Part shown: positions 48,613-62,149 of the stretch, piece by piece
Position numbering within the stretch: position 1 is the first letter of the stretch
How the letters are laid out: each line of letters starts with the position of its first letter
Source of the DNA: Paralvinella palmiformis
Lineage: Eukaryota; Annelida; Polychaeta; Terebellida; Alvinellidae
Direction of reading: 5' to 3'
NCBI GenBank assembly: GCA_025642065.1
Contig: JAODUP010000470.1
Span: forward strand, 124,001-188,000
DNA length: 64,000 nt
Program-made: the position numbers and the translations under genes
Notes under the pieces: model-generated
Seen by the model: the letters and a program-made list of their open reading frames with translations, nothing else
What the model was told of the DNA's origin: nothing
Databases searched by the model: none

Positions 48613-50179
48613 ATAAAATAAAATAGTGGTAACGAGAAAGATCTTTCTTATAGTCTTTGTTTAGAAAGTACAATTATTTCAGTATTATATAGATGTTTCT
48701 TATATAGATTGCATATATTCAGTTAGTATTTAATGTATTTGAGTTTTAAAGTATTTGAGATTATATAAATGTTTAGTGCCATAATGACTTTATTTTGAAG
48801 AAAAGATATATTATAACTCGCGTATATAAATAATCGAATTTTTCTGATTTACAGGAATTGTGTGTGACGATAAATTCAGTAAGCATAATTCGTTTCGTTT
48901 AATTTTGTACTACCAATTTCGTAAAAGTTGTGTAAAAAGGGTTTTTTTTAATGTGAAACCATTCTATGAAAATGTAATGTTTATTTACATTTAATGTCTT
49001 CCTTAAATTAATTTAAAGAAATCTTCATGGATCGATCAACTCTTGTAGTTTAATTCAACAATATTCGGAAAATATTTTTTTAGAGTAGATCCTGTTATAA
49101 GACCACTTCACTCTTTGCAGTAATGAAATACATGCGAGTTGTTGTTAGGTGGTACAACGCCAATATTGTAGCAACAATCTCAGAATAGTAAAATGCTTCA
49201 AATCTGGGTTATGACTAGCAGGTCACATTAAGATATTATTGACAATATCAGGTTAAAACATGTTTCTACCAAGGCTGTTTAATCAGAGATAATATTGCCA
49301 ATCTTAGAGATTTACCAATCTTCAGATGACTGATCTTATTACATTCACAAACACTTACTATTCTGTCTTGTTTAGTGTTTTGTGTTAGCGTTTACAATAT
49401 ACTAGATATATATCTGACCCATACAGACTGAATGATGAAGGAGAATGTCGTTTAGCTGATAACACTACATGTAGGTATTATCTGGAATAGCTTGAATGAG
49501 TATTTACGCCATTTGTGCTGGTTCGTGAAGCAGTAAATCGAATGTTCATTCAAACAATTGATACCAAAGCGGTCATTTTGCTAAATGTAATCTTCCACTA
49601 ATCATCATCACTATCTAAACAGTATCTGTATTTCTGGTTAATTAGCTTTGGTGTAACAAATTGTGTCTATTATCATAGCCAATTCATCATTCGTCCATGA
49701 AATAGTCGTCTGACAGGTACAATCAACACAGGTGTTCGGGATTAGTAATAAAGCTGTAATTACCCCATATGACATAATCAATCAAATTAGATTTGCTGAA
49801 TTATATATCTAGGTGATGAAAAATTGGCTAAAATAAATACTTATTCATGAGTTTAATATGTATACTAAACAGCTGTACACTACTTTATTGAGAACCATTG
49901 ATTATCCTACATGTTTCACATAACTGCGGGGGGGGGGGGATACAAATGAAAGTTAATAAGACAGCATAGAAGTCATTATTTAATTTAAAAGGGAATCTCT
50001 TATTAATAGTAATTACTAAGGATGAATTTCGTAGCCTGTAAGTTCACCCAATGAAAGTTATTCTATCAGAAGTCATAACAGTAGTTATCCAAGTCAATAA
50101 GTCAATAAGGCCTAAAGGGAATTTGTTATGAAAAATATATTAGTAAGAAAGTCAATAAGTGAGAAAATAAATCATGTTA
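48613..50179. other. no recognised feature
   Basis: AT-rich sequence. A poly-G run occurs at about 49928-49939. No gene or element was identified. Confidence 0.4.
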
Positions 50180-51035
50180 TTCTATTCACTGAATATATAT
50201 ATATATATCTTTGAGCGCCTCTTTTTTGTCTTTGGGTCAAGATAGTATACGCTTTATAAATTATTCACCAAATAGCTGTCTGTCAGCCGTGAATGTTGAC
50301 ATTTGTTAATATTAATTATCCCTATGAGCTTGTATATATCTTTGATATTTCTAAGATATTTCTGTACGAATACACTAATTATTTATTTGCAAATTAACAG
50401 AGCAGTTATATACTTTTCTATCACAATATGTACCAACAATTGACGATAGTTTTCTTCTACAATGATGAATAAATGTCGAAAATATAATAAGATGAAACGT
50501 GAGAAACTGTTTTATTTTAATCTCGAACGAAAAGAAGTTAGAACAGGGTAATGATTGTAATTGTTATTTATATTAGTGACTCTTGTGTATGTAATATATA
50601 GTCAAGAATTAACTAATGTAAATGACATGATCTAATCGCATAAGCTACAATCATAAGTACTATTGAGATACGTAAAAATACTAGAAAACATGTAATACAA
50701 CCCGCTACTAATTCCACTACCTGAGCTACTAATGTTTAACTTTAGTTTGAGTCTCAACGACAGCCATTAGTGACACATTAGTAATATCGACTGCCATTTT
50801 GTTTTCGTTGCGTCACGTTTCTGTCATCATCTTTTACCTTTTTTTTGGGGAGAATATTGAGTCCGACCATTATCGGGAGGAAACCAGTAAATGACTATTC
50901 ACGGAGGTTTAAATAAATATGGACTCCCAACATGTCGGAATTATCTTTCTGTCAAGATTAGGTGTTCTAAGGGAGATAATAGGCCACTTATCTAGTCGAT
51001 GTGTCTGCTGGAAGATGATTTATTAGCCAATCATA
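50180..51035. repeat. paralogous block shared with 22560-23090
   Basis: Copy II counterpart. It includes a short TA tract at 50191-50208 and an extra segment at about 50690-50960 not found in copy I. Confidence 0.75.
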
Positions 51036-51105
51036 TCCTACGTTAAATTAACTCACAGTTGGGTTTCCACTGTTTGTTATTACTGTGTTTACTTTGTGGT
51101 TGATA

Positions 51106-51187
51106 ATATTGCCCGGCTGGGGTTTGAACCCAGGTGATATAGATCCGTGGCCATCTGCGCTACCAATTAGTCCACGGACGTCCCCTG
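51106..51187 (-). repeat. tRNA-like SINE head fragment
   Basis: On the minus strand: GTCCGTGGACTAATTGGTAG (A box, D-arm like), then CCTGGGTTCAAACCCCAG, which forms a perfect 5-bp T-stem with a 7-base TTCAAAC loop and contains the B box. No acceptor stem can be formed, so this is a tRNA-derived SINE head and not a functional tRNA. No shared SINE body follows. Confidence 0.65.
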
Positions 51188-52619
51188 GTGTAAATGCTGA
51201 TGTCGATAATTCTGAACATGGTGACAATTGCAACATGAATGCTACCCTAGGAAAATAGGTAGCAGTATTAGTACTGAGAGTGTTAGTAGTAATAGAAGCA
51301 ACAGCAATAGTGGTAGTAGAAGATATTTATTAGCCAATATATCTAGTAAGTAGTAATAACAATAGTAAATTGCAGAAGACCTATCAGTAACATTTTGTTA
51401 ATTTGTAATTAATGTCATAGTTATTGTCATTAGTGTTAATATTAAAATTAATATTTTCATTAATACCATTACAAGGTAATGTAATTTCCGAATCGTTATT
51501 CTTCGTGTCCAGCGAAAATAACGCATTATAGTTAATAGTAAAATCAATTAGAACTATGGAGCCCTGCAATGTAAAAGTCACGGCGTTTCTTTATTTTAGA
51601 ATAGTAGCCGGCTTATAATGTGTGGTGCCAAAAACATATTGGATTCACTATTATTCCACGAATAACTAAGTTATAAGTGGGGCTTAACATTTAAAGGTGA
51701 ATCTAAAATAACAAAAACGGTGAAGAATGTACCCTTTTTAAAGCTGGCCACCTTTAAGAGTCGCCTTTCCTCGTATAAATAGGTCATTTACATAACTACT
51801 TATATTTCATTATTCAACTGAAGGTATCATATGTCTATATTTCATGTGGTAATTTGAGTTTCCTTATGTTTAATTACAACGAATTTAGAACGTTGATAGT
51901 CCTTTTATATTGTGGAAATTTAAAATAAGACGAGAATGTGTTGAATCTACCTAAGAAATCTAGAAAAACCTCTGATTTTAGGGAATCTATGAAATGATTT
52001 CATTTTGTCCAGTCGAGTATGACTTTATTATTCAATAACCTGACATTGTTAGTTGATGTTATATAAAAGATCATACACTACAAAAATAAATATATAGTTT
52101 TGATACTGTTTGGCAAAAGATTAGAGCTTTTAAATTATAATTTAAACTACCCATCTCTGAATTGACTATTTAATGACGTTTATCAAACATGCCTTAAAGG
52201 GGCAAGTTAGAATATATACGCCAATCAACAAAATCAAAATGGAGGATATCACTTTTTATCTGATAAAATAAACTACTTATCCATATGTTTAATGCCCACT
52301 GAGCAAGGTATAAATTAATTATAGCAGTAATTAAATAAACGAGTTAAAGAAAGTGATTATTAAATATTTTTATTAAACCCTGTTCGAGAAAGTTTGATTA
52401 CTTTATAAAACAAATAGGCTTACATACGTGTCCAAATCATGATTTTAATATGACAGAAAGTATTCAGTGGTTACACTGGTTAACTTCTTTGGTGACCCTT
52501 TGGAATGTGATGGAGAGTGAAACATCATGAGATAGAGAAATTATGTGGAAACTAGTACAAAATTAGTCTATTAGCAAATCCGTGAGCTTAGTTTTTTTGG
52601 CGAAACCAGCACCAAACAC
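51188..52619. other. no recognised feature
   Basis: AT-rich sequence with AGT/AGC-type simple repeats at 51260-51330. The minus-strand open frame 51384-51581 is Asn-rich and unassigned. GTAAAAGTCACGGCGTTTCT (51571) resembles 62630 in copy III. Confidence 0.4.
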
Positions 52620-53260
52620 CAGGTAATGCTTAATTCAACTAAATGGAATTCAGAAGTTAAGATATGGCTATATGATGTTAAGATCAACATGTGTAGGGTC
52701 TTCATTAAATGGAATCGTAATTGATGGCATAACATTGTTTAATATATTTCACGCAATAGGGAAATCTCGACATTTGCGTTATTTATGAAAGAAAGGCAGC
52801 TTGTTGTACAAGAATAAATAGCCAGAATCCAGATTGCAAATATACACCGATAATGGTTCTAGGTCAATAAACACGGTTGGCTAGAGGATGAAATATCTAG
52901 CCAGAGTTAAGTACAGTGGCATACAAAGGCAATTATTGGTATTGTGTTATACACAATGATAGACATTATTATTAAGTATCACTCGATGATAGACAGTGAA
53001 GACATCAATGCAAGTATATTATCTTCTATGAATTGGTTCCATCTAAAGTTATATTTCAAGTCAGGTATACATTAATTGCTGATGGTATAAAAAACAAATT
53101 AAAATATTATACCCTTTGCGAAGATAACATGGTGAAATCTTACTATTTCACTACATAACATAATCTGTACACAACACTATTCATATATGCATGATCCTAT
53201 TCCTCTCTATAAATGGCACTTCTACATTAACAAATCCAACAACAACAACAAAAACAACAT
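52620..53260. repeat. paralogous block shared with 26690-27190 and 63110-63610
   Basis: AATAGCCAGAATCCA, ACACCGATAATGGTTCTAG and GAATTGGTTCCAT are shared with copy III. GGAATTCAGAAGTTAAGATATG is shared with copy I. Confidence 0.8.
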
Positions 53261-55314
53261 CAAATGTATAGTATTACCACTGTGTAGCCCTTTTCGAAAG
53301 CATATTAATTAATCACACTTATATATTATTATTGGACTACTGTATAAAACTTGTTTCTTTGATTTATAATTAATATGTTCTTGAAGCAATACCTCACAAA
53401 TATATTGACGATTGTATTTTCATCTTGACTATAATCGCTATATTGCTTCGTCTGGAACAAACTTTATATTATTTAATACTTATTTCAGTTTAAAAGGAGA
53501 AAATAAAATAAAAGAAATAAAACTGATAATAGGTGTTTTCCACTGTGTATATTTCTAAGGTCAATTAGTTATTTCACGCCAGGTGTTGCTGCTTTATTAA
53601 TGGCCAGCACCACCATGTGTTCTTAACCCAATAAGATAAACGATTTATCATGCAGACATATTTTATTTTTGGCTCATGTATCTAACGTTTGTCTGAGTAT
53701 AATCTGATAACAAAAGGATGTAAAGGAATGCTAACTCTTTAATTCCATGCATTTATAAAGCATGTGTTTAACATTTGTAGTTTTATACCCACGTATGGCT
53801 ACATGCTAAGGTAATTATACCAGGTACTCTCCGAGTGTGATGTGATGAAATGAAATAACTTTCATAAGTGGTTTTGTACAGATATGAATCTCGGCTCTTC
53901 AGATAGCACGTGTAAACTCCACGAAGCTTCATTACTACTTCTGAGCTCTTAAGAAGATTTTTTAAATGTTTAATATAAAAGGGAATTTGCAAGTTTTGGA
54001 AATATTATTTTTACATGTACCTGGGAACCAATCTTATATGTATCACCTGTATATTAATTAAATAACAAATGTTACTAAATTAGAGTATTAACACCATTGA
54101 CATTTATATGTAGTTAACACTGTACGAATGGATGATTCAGAAAATAAAACAGTTCACTTTCAATACAATATATGATGCATAAATACCAATGTTACAGTAA
54201 TAGGAATCACCCACTGATTTATAATTTATGTGATCATTGTCTTCGTCATGTCAGATGGTAAAGCTTATACAAGAAATAAGTTTGAACTCGACAAGTCGGA
54301 CCATGAGAGCTATGCAAATCGCGCTGAAGTTTAGTGGCATATATCTATTGCATGAAGTCTATGCCAGTCCTATTAAATACACAATTATGATCTAGAGATC
54401 ACATACCCTTAAAATCGAAATATAGCTGGTAAACAGCCTAAATACAGCTTTTCAGCAAGACATTTATCGAGAACAACACGCGAAAATTACCATACAACTC
54501 AGTGATTCGTAGACTTCTAAAGCGAGAACGTAGCTGTATGGTGGGGCCAGGGGTAAACGGACCAGTCTATTGAAACATCATCAATGGCGTGATATAATGC
54601 CAATGTTTAGATGATATATTAAACCGGCAGCACACAATTCCCCTGCAAATAAATATCACTACTGTTCGACCAAGTTAAAAATATACGTGGCCAGTAAAAG
54701 ATTTAGTTTAGCCATTGGTATTGGTGTTCTACTCTCCCTTTGTAGAAATGAATATTGATTGTGCTGATTCAATGAGTATATTGCTAAAGCATAGAACTCT
54801 GATAACTATTTTAAGTACTGCCCGTGAAACAAAATTTTAAAATTAGACAAATGACTAAATTTAAACTTTGAAAATGGATAATAATGATAGATTGTTTTTA
54901 ATCAATGAGTTCTAATGACTGATCGGTGAGTGAAATAACATTTAAAAACAGACCACCTATCCCAGAAGACATATATAAATAGTATTGCTATCATAACTCA
55001 GCCAAAGCCTTTTACTTTTTAATGGCAAGCACCGAGTCCTTTGTATATCTTTATGCTGTGATTTAGGAGACTGTTAACTATAATATACGGTCAATTCCAA
55101 GGTGTTTCTCATTTTTTGCCAGTGATGGTGAGTAATTCATTGCAGTATTTTGTTATTACTTCCCAAGTTATAATACGGAGTGTTTTATTTTATGGAACAT
55201 AGATTATATTATATGCTTTGCTAAAGTGAACAACATGGAACAGAGGTAAGTGCCATTTATAAAATGAAGGTTAACAAAATATATATTTTTTTTTATAACC
55301 ATGACCACTTACTG
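53261..55314. other. no recognised feature
   Basis: AT-rich sequence. No element, RNA gene or coding region was recognised on either strand. Confidence 0.4.
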
Positions 55315-55358
<44 letters not shown>

Positions 55359-55530
55359 GGACTGTTAATACTAGTATTGATAATGATGACAGTAGTAGTA
55401 GTGGTAGAAAAGTAGTAGTATTACGAGAATTAGTAGTATATTTAATATCAATAGTAAAAGTAGCAATAATAGCAATGGTAGCCATAGAAGTAGTAGCTGC
55501 AAGACCAGCATTACCAGAAACAACATTACT
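55315..55530. repeat. (ATT)n followed by AGT-rich imperfect repeats
   Basis: Thirteen to fourteen TTA units (55317-55358), then AGTAGT-type sequence to about 55500. The two opposite-strand open frames here are products of the repeats. Confidence 0.9.
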
Positions 55531-57157
55531 TATAACCATTGTCAACATAAAGGTTTAGTTAACCTATATATTATTTTGTTCTGAATTTAGAGCTGAGCTT
55601 TGTATGATGGTTTGCTTTAATCTAATAGCTGCTCAATTCCCTCAGGAGTATTATGTTCATGTCACGGTACAAAGCAATTTCACGCTACGTACCGTTATTC
55701 ACCTCTACGCCAGATACAGTAGCGGTAGTTGGCTAACAAGCTCCCCAAGGCGCGACTTGATCAATGTCAATGTACGCTCCCACATAGTATTTTGATATTT
55801 CAACATAAGTAGGCGACAATCTCAGACGATGATATGAGAAATACATTCCCTAGAATTTAGCTAGAAACATTCGAGTGCTATTTTCTTTTGTTGAATATCG
55901 AATGAATCGTGATCTGGATTCCTGAAAAGCCTCATTTTACTGTTATACAACATATATTGCGTTGTCTTATTACATGCTTATAAATGATAATTTAATATAA
56001 ATACTTCTTTTTAAATAAAGGGTTGTGGTGTTTGAGTAAGTGCGGCCATACATAGTTTATATTAAGATACATATTTTCAGATTCATAGTACCGGTAGTAG
56101 TACAAATGGAAACGCTAAAATATAATGCCGTGGTCCGTGTCAAGTGTTAATATTAAAAGCTTTTACATGCTACATGAATTTTGAAAATCCTCAAATTCAA
56201 AGGCTTCAGCAGCAAGCAACACCTTAGCTAGAATATTTACCTTTGCCTTGTATATCGACCTATCTATCGCGCTGTTTCTATAAATATTAAAGCCAACATA
56301 TTTGCCGCCTTTGTTTGGCGTAAGATGCCAAAGTCGTGAATTCCTGTTATCGTTCGACGCCGTCTAATTCATTTTCATAACGCTGTGGCATACTGTTTCC
56401 AGATTAATCAATTATCCAAAATGGCCAAGCTACAAGAACTACTCTTTCCATTCTTGTTAAGTTTAATAAATACCCGTCAAGAAATAGTCAACATTAACGT
56501 GTACTGTGGATCTTGTTAGCATAAATAGGTGTAAAAACAACTTTGTCGATTTTTAAAACAGTTAAAATGTACTATAGACGATCCATTTATATTAATCGCC
56601 AGCAGCCTATGCCATTAAGTGCGGGTGATGATATTTACTTCACAATCGCCATCGGCATGGAGAACAGTTACTAAGTGCTTCTTGTGTCAAACATATCCTT
56701 AGATAGTGAGTGTTCTTGATTTGCGGGAATTATCACTCACTGAGAAAGAAACTTAGATGTAATATAATCAATCAACTACATACTTTGTGCAATATCCACA
56801 AACCAAATAGATATAACATGCTAAATGTAGTTCAAGATGGCAACTCGACACGATCGCGATTTATTAAGCTAGTTATTTAATATGGTTTCTCGTGTGTTCT
56901 ATTCTTAAGATCAATATTTAACTATTTGAGCTAATTATTACAGATTGCCAGCTTTGTTGGTGGCTCTTTGGGAGGCCTATTGACCGGATTGAGCAAGTAA
57001 TATAACAGTTTTGATCAATTTTCCCAGCAAGCTCAGTGCAACCAGTTCTTGATGTTTATTGCGTTTGAATCGATCTTCCGGCAATATCTTCTCTTTTGGG
57101 ATCACATAAAGCCAGTTATACCGTGTCAGGAGGGTGTGTGAGTAAATTTGAATAGTG
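55531..57157. other. no recognised feature
   Basis: AT-rich sequence. The open frame 55604-55795 has no recognised motif. Confidence 0.4.
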
Positions 57158-57206
57158 TGTATGTGTGTGTGTGCGTGTGCGTGTGTGTGTGTGCGTGTGC
57201 GTGCGT
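57158..57206. repeat. (GT)n with CG interruptions
   Basis: A GTGTGCGTGT-type array. Confidence 0.95.
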
Positions 57207-58904
<1,698 letters not shown>

Positions 58905-59022
58905 TACATACATATCTTAGAATTCTATGAACGATTTTGAGATAATCATCATGTAAAGATATCACCGGAGCATCAGGACAGTTTCAAGCATAATATTGGA
59001 TTAAATGATGAAACAAATGAGC

Positions 59023-59130
59023 TAATAATAATAATAGTAATAATAATTATTATTATCGTTATTATTGCTATTATTATTATAATTATTATTATCATTATTA
59101 TTATGTAGTTGTTGTTGTTGTTTTCGTTGT
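59023..59130. repeat. (ATA/ATT)n and (GTT)n trinucleotide tract
   Basis: Trinucleotide repeats with a strand switch from AAT to ATT. Confidence 0.9.
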
Positions 59131-59399
59131 TGTTTTAACGTAGGCAGTGTAAAAACTAGACACGACTCCCATGAACGCAAATATCTATATCTATTTACCA
59201 AAATGGTTAGAAATGCCGTCTTTTGGGATGAGTTAACCATATTTATACATGTATATGTCTAGGTTTAAAAACAAATGACTCATGGTTCCTACACATATAT
59301 TATTAGTATCATCATAGAATAGGAATAGTACCATGTGTAAAGCTTTCTACATACACAATGAGACGCTGGAAACAAGTTTGAAAAGGAAGGTAAAAAGCT

Positions 59400-59760
59400 A
59401 AATAATAAAACAAGCCTGAAATTTAAGAAGTTGTTGCGTAAAGGACATCCGGACAAGAATGAGTTTCAAACGTCTTCGTTTAGAATCAAACAAATGGGCA
59501 CCTTCCACGAAAGTAAATCGGCAAAAGTTCAGAATAGGGAGAAGGTTACAGCTGGGATCAGGTCAGTTATCGGCCCGAGGGATCCACTAAGTAATTTCTT
59601 TCAGTGTAGGTTTAATGTTAGAGGATACAATTTAAAGTCTTTAGAACATGCCTATTAATGGGAAAAGGATCAGTTTTTTAATTCCCTGGGTTAACCAATA
59701 CACATTCTGGGGATTATCCGGAATAAAAGTAGGAACAACTTTGACCTGCTATTAGATCAC
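59400..59760 (+). pseudogene. Penelope-like element, NADAR-like N-terminal segment
   Basis: The frame 59431-59658 reads a basic stretch, then IGPRDPLSNFFQCRFNVRGY and LKSLEHAY. DPLSNFxxCxFxxxGxxxxSxEHAY is the conserved N-terminal block of the NADAR (YbiA-like) fold, an N-glycosidase family acting on ribosylated intermediates. After EHAY there is a stop, and most of the domain is missing. FWGLSGIKVG near 59707-59736 may be its C-terminal W-G block. A basic, proline-rich linker follows (59770-60080, GQKPAPKPTTTL). Being upstream and collinear with the SGNH-like and RT parts, it is probably the N-terminus of the same element polyprotein. Inactive. Confidence 0.6.
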
Positions 59761-60089
59761 CCACTCGAAGGGCAAAGGTAAAGGTAAGAGAGGAAAAAGA
59801 ACAGAAACGGCACCGGTGACGCTTGATAATACGGTTTTGGTGCTGGGTGGGATCTATCTATTCTCCGTCGGGTCAGAAGCCGGCACCAAAACCTACGACC
59901 ACACTGGCCCTGGTTAGGATCAGAACATCTCCCTCCAAGACCAGTAACAACCCATAAGACACTCAACCTTACGGAGATAAATTCAACCCTGACGTCGTAG
60001 AAGCCTGGACCGCCTGCTCCGAGTTACACAACAGAGGGCAGAGGGTGAAGAAACCTCCCGAACAGTAAGGGCGCCCCACAAAAAGAAGG

Positions 60090-60545
60090 TTGGACAAACC
60101 ATTAAAGTGTGCCATGGATCGCATCCAGAAAATCGATGAAGCAACAACAAAGAGTTGGACCTGGCCAAAGATTACCGAGAGCACATTGATCATGAGAGAA
60201 GAGAATGTGTCGATGATAATTAGTACGCCCCACGAGAATGTGCAACTGGAAAGTTTCCTTGGTACCAGATTTCAGTATTTTACTGATATACTTAAGGATC
60301 GATATGACTCGAGTAATATTTTCCTTACTGAAATAAATTATTCAAAATTATTACAGAAAGCGGAACAGACCCATATAGATCCAATCATTCGATCGTTGGG
60401 TCATTGTAAATCGGCTACGATCATAGCCAAGCTGGGTACTAAGAAATTGAAACTTGATTTAAATTGTGTAATGGTAATTCTATGGAGAGAAGACACTGCA
60501 AATTCAATGGTCCACCACCACTGGTTAGATTTTTTAAACTAAGGT
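60090..60545 (+). pseudogene. Penelope-like element, SGNH/GDSL-hydrolase-like segment
   Basis: The frame 60090-60542 reads SWTWPKITESTLIMREENVS, where a GDS-type block I would follow TLIM, then LESFLGTRFQYFTDIL, then EINYSKLLQKAEQ and SANSM-type ending TANSMVHHHWLDFL. The layout (short beta strand plus block I; a PGA-like turn; INYS helix; a histidine-bearing end block) is that of SGNH hydrolase domains found in several retroelement polyproteins. The nucleophile motif reads REENVS and the final D-x-x-H block reads ILWRED, so catalytic residues are gone. An internal deletion between about 60300 and 60325 removes the middle block. The assignment is by pattern only. Confidence 0.4.
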
Positions 60546-61297
60546 CTTCAGAGGGTCAAACTTACCGCTGTAATAAAATAATTAATAACATTTTAAATCT
60601 TTCAAGTAACGTTTTAACGACATGGACAAACTGGGTTCTACCGGACAGGGTAACTGATCCCGATTTAATAAAATCCATAAATAATATTACAAAGGAAATA
60701 GATTAACTGAATATCCTACGGGAAAAACCAAATTTAATAATTGAAGAAAAAAACAACAACTAAATAACCGACATAAAAATCAAGGTATAGTAATTTAAAA
60801 AGGTGATAAAGTTTCGGTAGTAGTAATAATGGACAAAAAGAATTATATTACTGAAGATTATTGTCAATTAAATAATTATAATCATTATGAAAAGGTTAAT
60901 GAGCCCATATACCCCAGAACGGCGTTTCAAATAATTGGTACTTTAAATAAACTTAAATCTACGGGTGCAATTTCTGAAAAACAATTTCGATTCCTTTCAC
61001 CTCCCCAGGAGCCAAGATGTCGATATTTGTATATTCTACCTAAAATTCACAAAGGGACTAGCTATTGGACCATACCTAACGTAAAGCGCCAGGAAGGCCA
61101 ATATTGTCTGACTGTAATAGTTAATAAAAAATACATCATCTTTCATAGGTAACCATTTAAAACGATTTGCTAGGGTTCACCCTTCTTATATAAAAAAACA
61201 CATACGATTTCGTAGAAAAAATGAAAGTATTAACTTTGCCTAATAATTGCCTGCTTTTGACATTAGATGTTGAACGTGTGTATTCTAATATATATAT

Positions 61298-61367
<70 letters not shown>

Positions 61368-61950
61368 ACCAAGGGGTTGCAAGTGGTCAGGGACGTAATG
61401 GGAAATTATCCCATATATGATCCAATCATAGAACCTTTAGAATTATCTTTAAAGAGTTATGAACTTTTGTTTAATGATGAATAGTTCATCCAAAAAGTAG
61501 GCACTTCTATGGGTAGGGATTGGATACCATACTACGCCGCTATTTACATGGCAAAAAGTGAGAAAGAGGCACTATTTAAATGTTCATTAAACCTCATACC
61601 TACTTCCGGTATTTGAATGATATTTTCATAATATAGCCACATGGCAAGGATGCGTTCTCTGAGTTTCTAAATATTTTTAATACGCATAAACCACCCATTA
61701 AATTTATATCTTCTTTCTGTATTGATTCGGTCAATTATTTAGATACCACTGTATTCAAAGATTCTAAAACACATAATACCTTACTGACCGACATATATTT
61801 TTAAACAACCGATATTTATCAGATGTTGCACACACATTCTTTTCCTCTCAAACATACCTTTACAGATTTATTAAAATATGTTCTTCCTATGTGGCTTCCT
61901 ATTCAAAATTGTGTATATAAACCTCTCGTAACATGATAACGTTAGAGATA
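60546..61950 (+). pseudogene. Penelope-like reverse transcriptase
   Basis: The readings switch frame several times. A linker LSSNVLTTWTNWVLPDRVTD leads to KKGDKVSVVVIMDKKNYI (60797-60852), the KADKGNxxVVMD-type N-terminal block of Penelope-like elements. ISEKQFRFLSPPQEPRCRYL and YILPKIHKGTS (60970-61065) are the LPKIHK hallmark. LLLTLDVERVYSNI (61252-61293) is RT motif A. A TA array is inserted there. GTSMGRDWIPYYAAIYMAK (61501-61555) is motif B. YFRYLNDIFII (61602-61634) is motif C with the first catalytic Asp changed to Asn. YLDTTVFKDS and HSFPLKHTF follow. No GIY-YIG endonuclease was recognised. Inactive through stops, shifts and the Asp to Asn change. Confidence 0.88.
61288..61364. repeat. 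(TA)n microsatellite within the Penelope-like RT
   Basis: An array between YSNI (motif A) and KGLQVV. The frame 61221-61484 stays open through it as repeated Ile-Tyr. Confidence 0.97.
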
Positions 61951-61996
61951 CTATGCAACCTGATGAAGACTTGAATAGGACGAAACCGGTCGTTGA
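61951..61996 (+). other. hammerhead-like core at the 3' end of the Penelope-like element
   Basis: CTGATGA (61960-61966) is followed 14 bases later by CGAAAC (61981-61986). These are the two conserved boxes of the hammerhead ribozyme, which is known from Penelope-like elements. The interval forms only a weak 3-bp hairpin, and stems I and III were not resolved. It may be a degenerate ribozyme or merely a conserved 3' motif. Confidence 0.3.
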
Positions 61997-62149
61997 TATT
62001 GGGCTGAGTTGTGTTGTATCGCTGCTACTAATATTCATATGTATTTCTTCTGATTTATGCTTATATTATTCATATATTATTCATACTGTATTCTACTATT
62101 TTACTTTAACTTTTTAGGCTTAATCTTTATTCATGAATTATTGGCCGTA

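Noticed and set aside
51106..51187. Functional tRNA gene
   Set aside because: D-arm and T-arm are recognisable, but the 5' and 3' segments do not pair into an acceptor stem and the anticodon arm is irregular.
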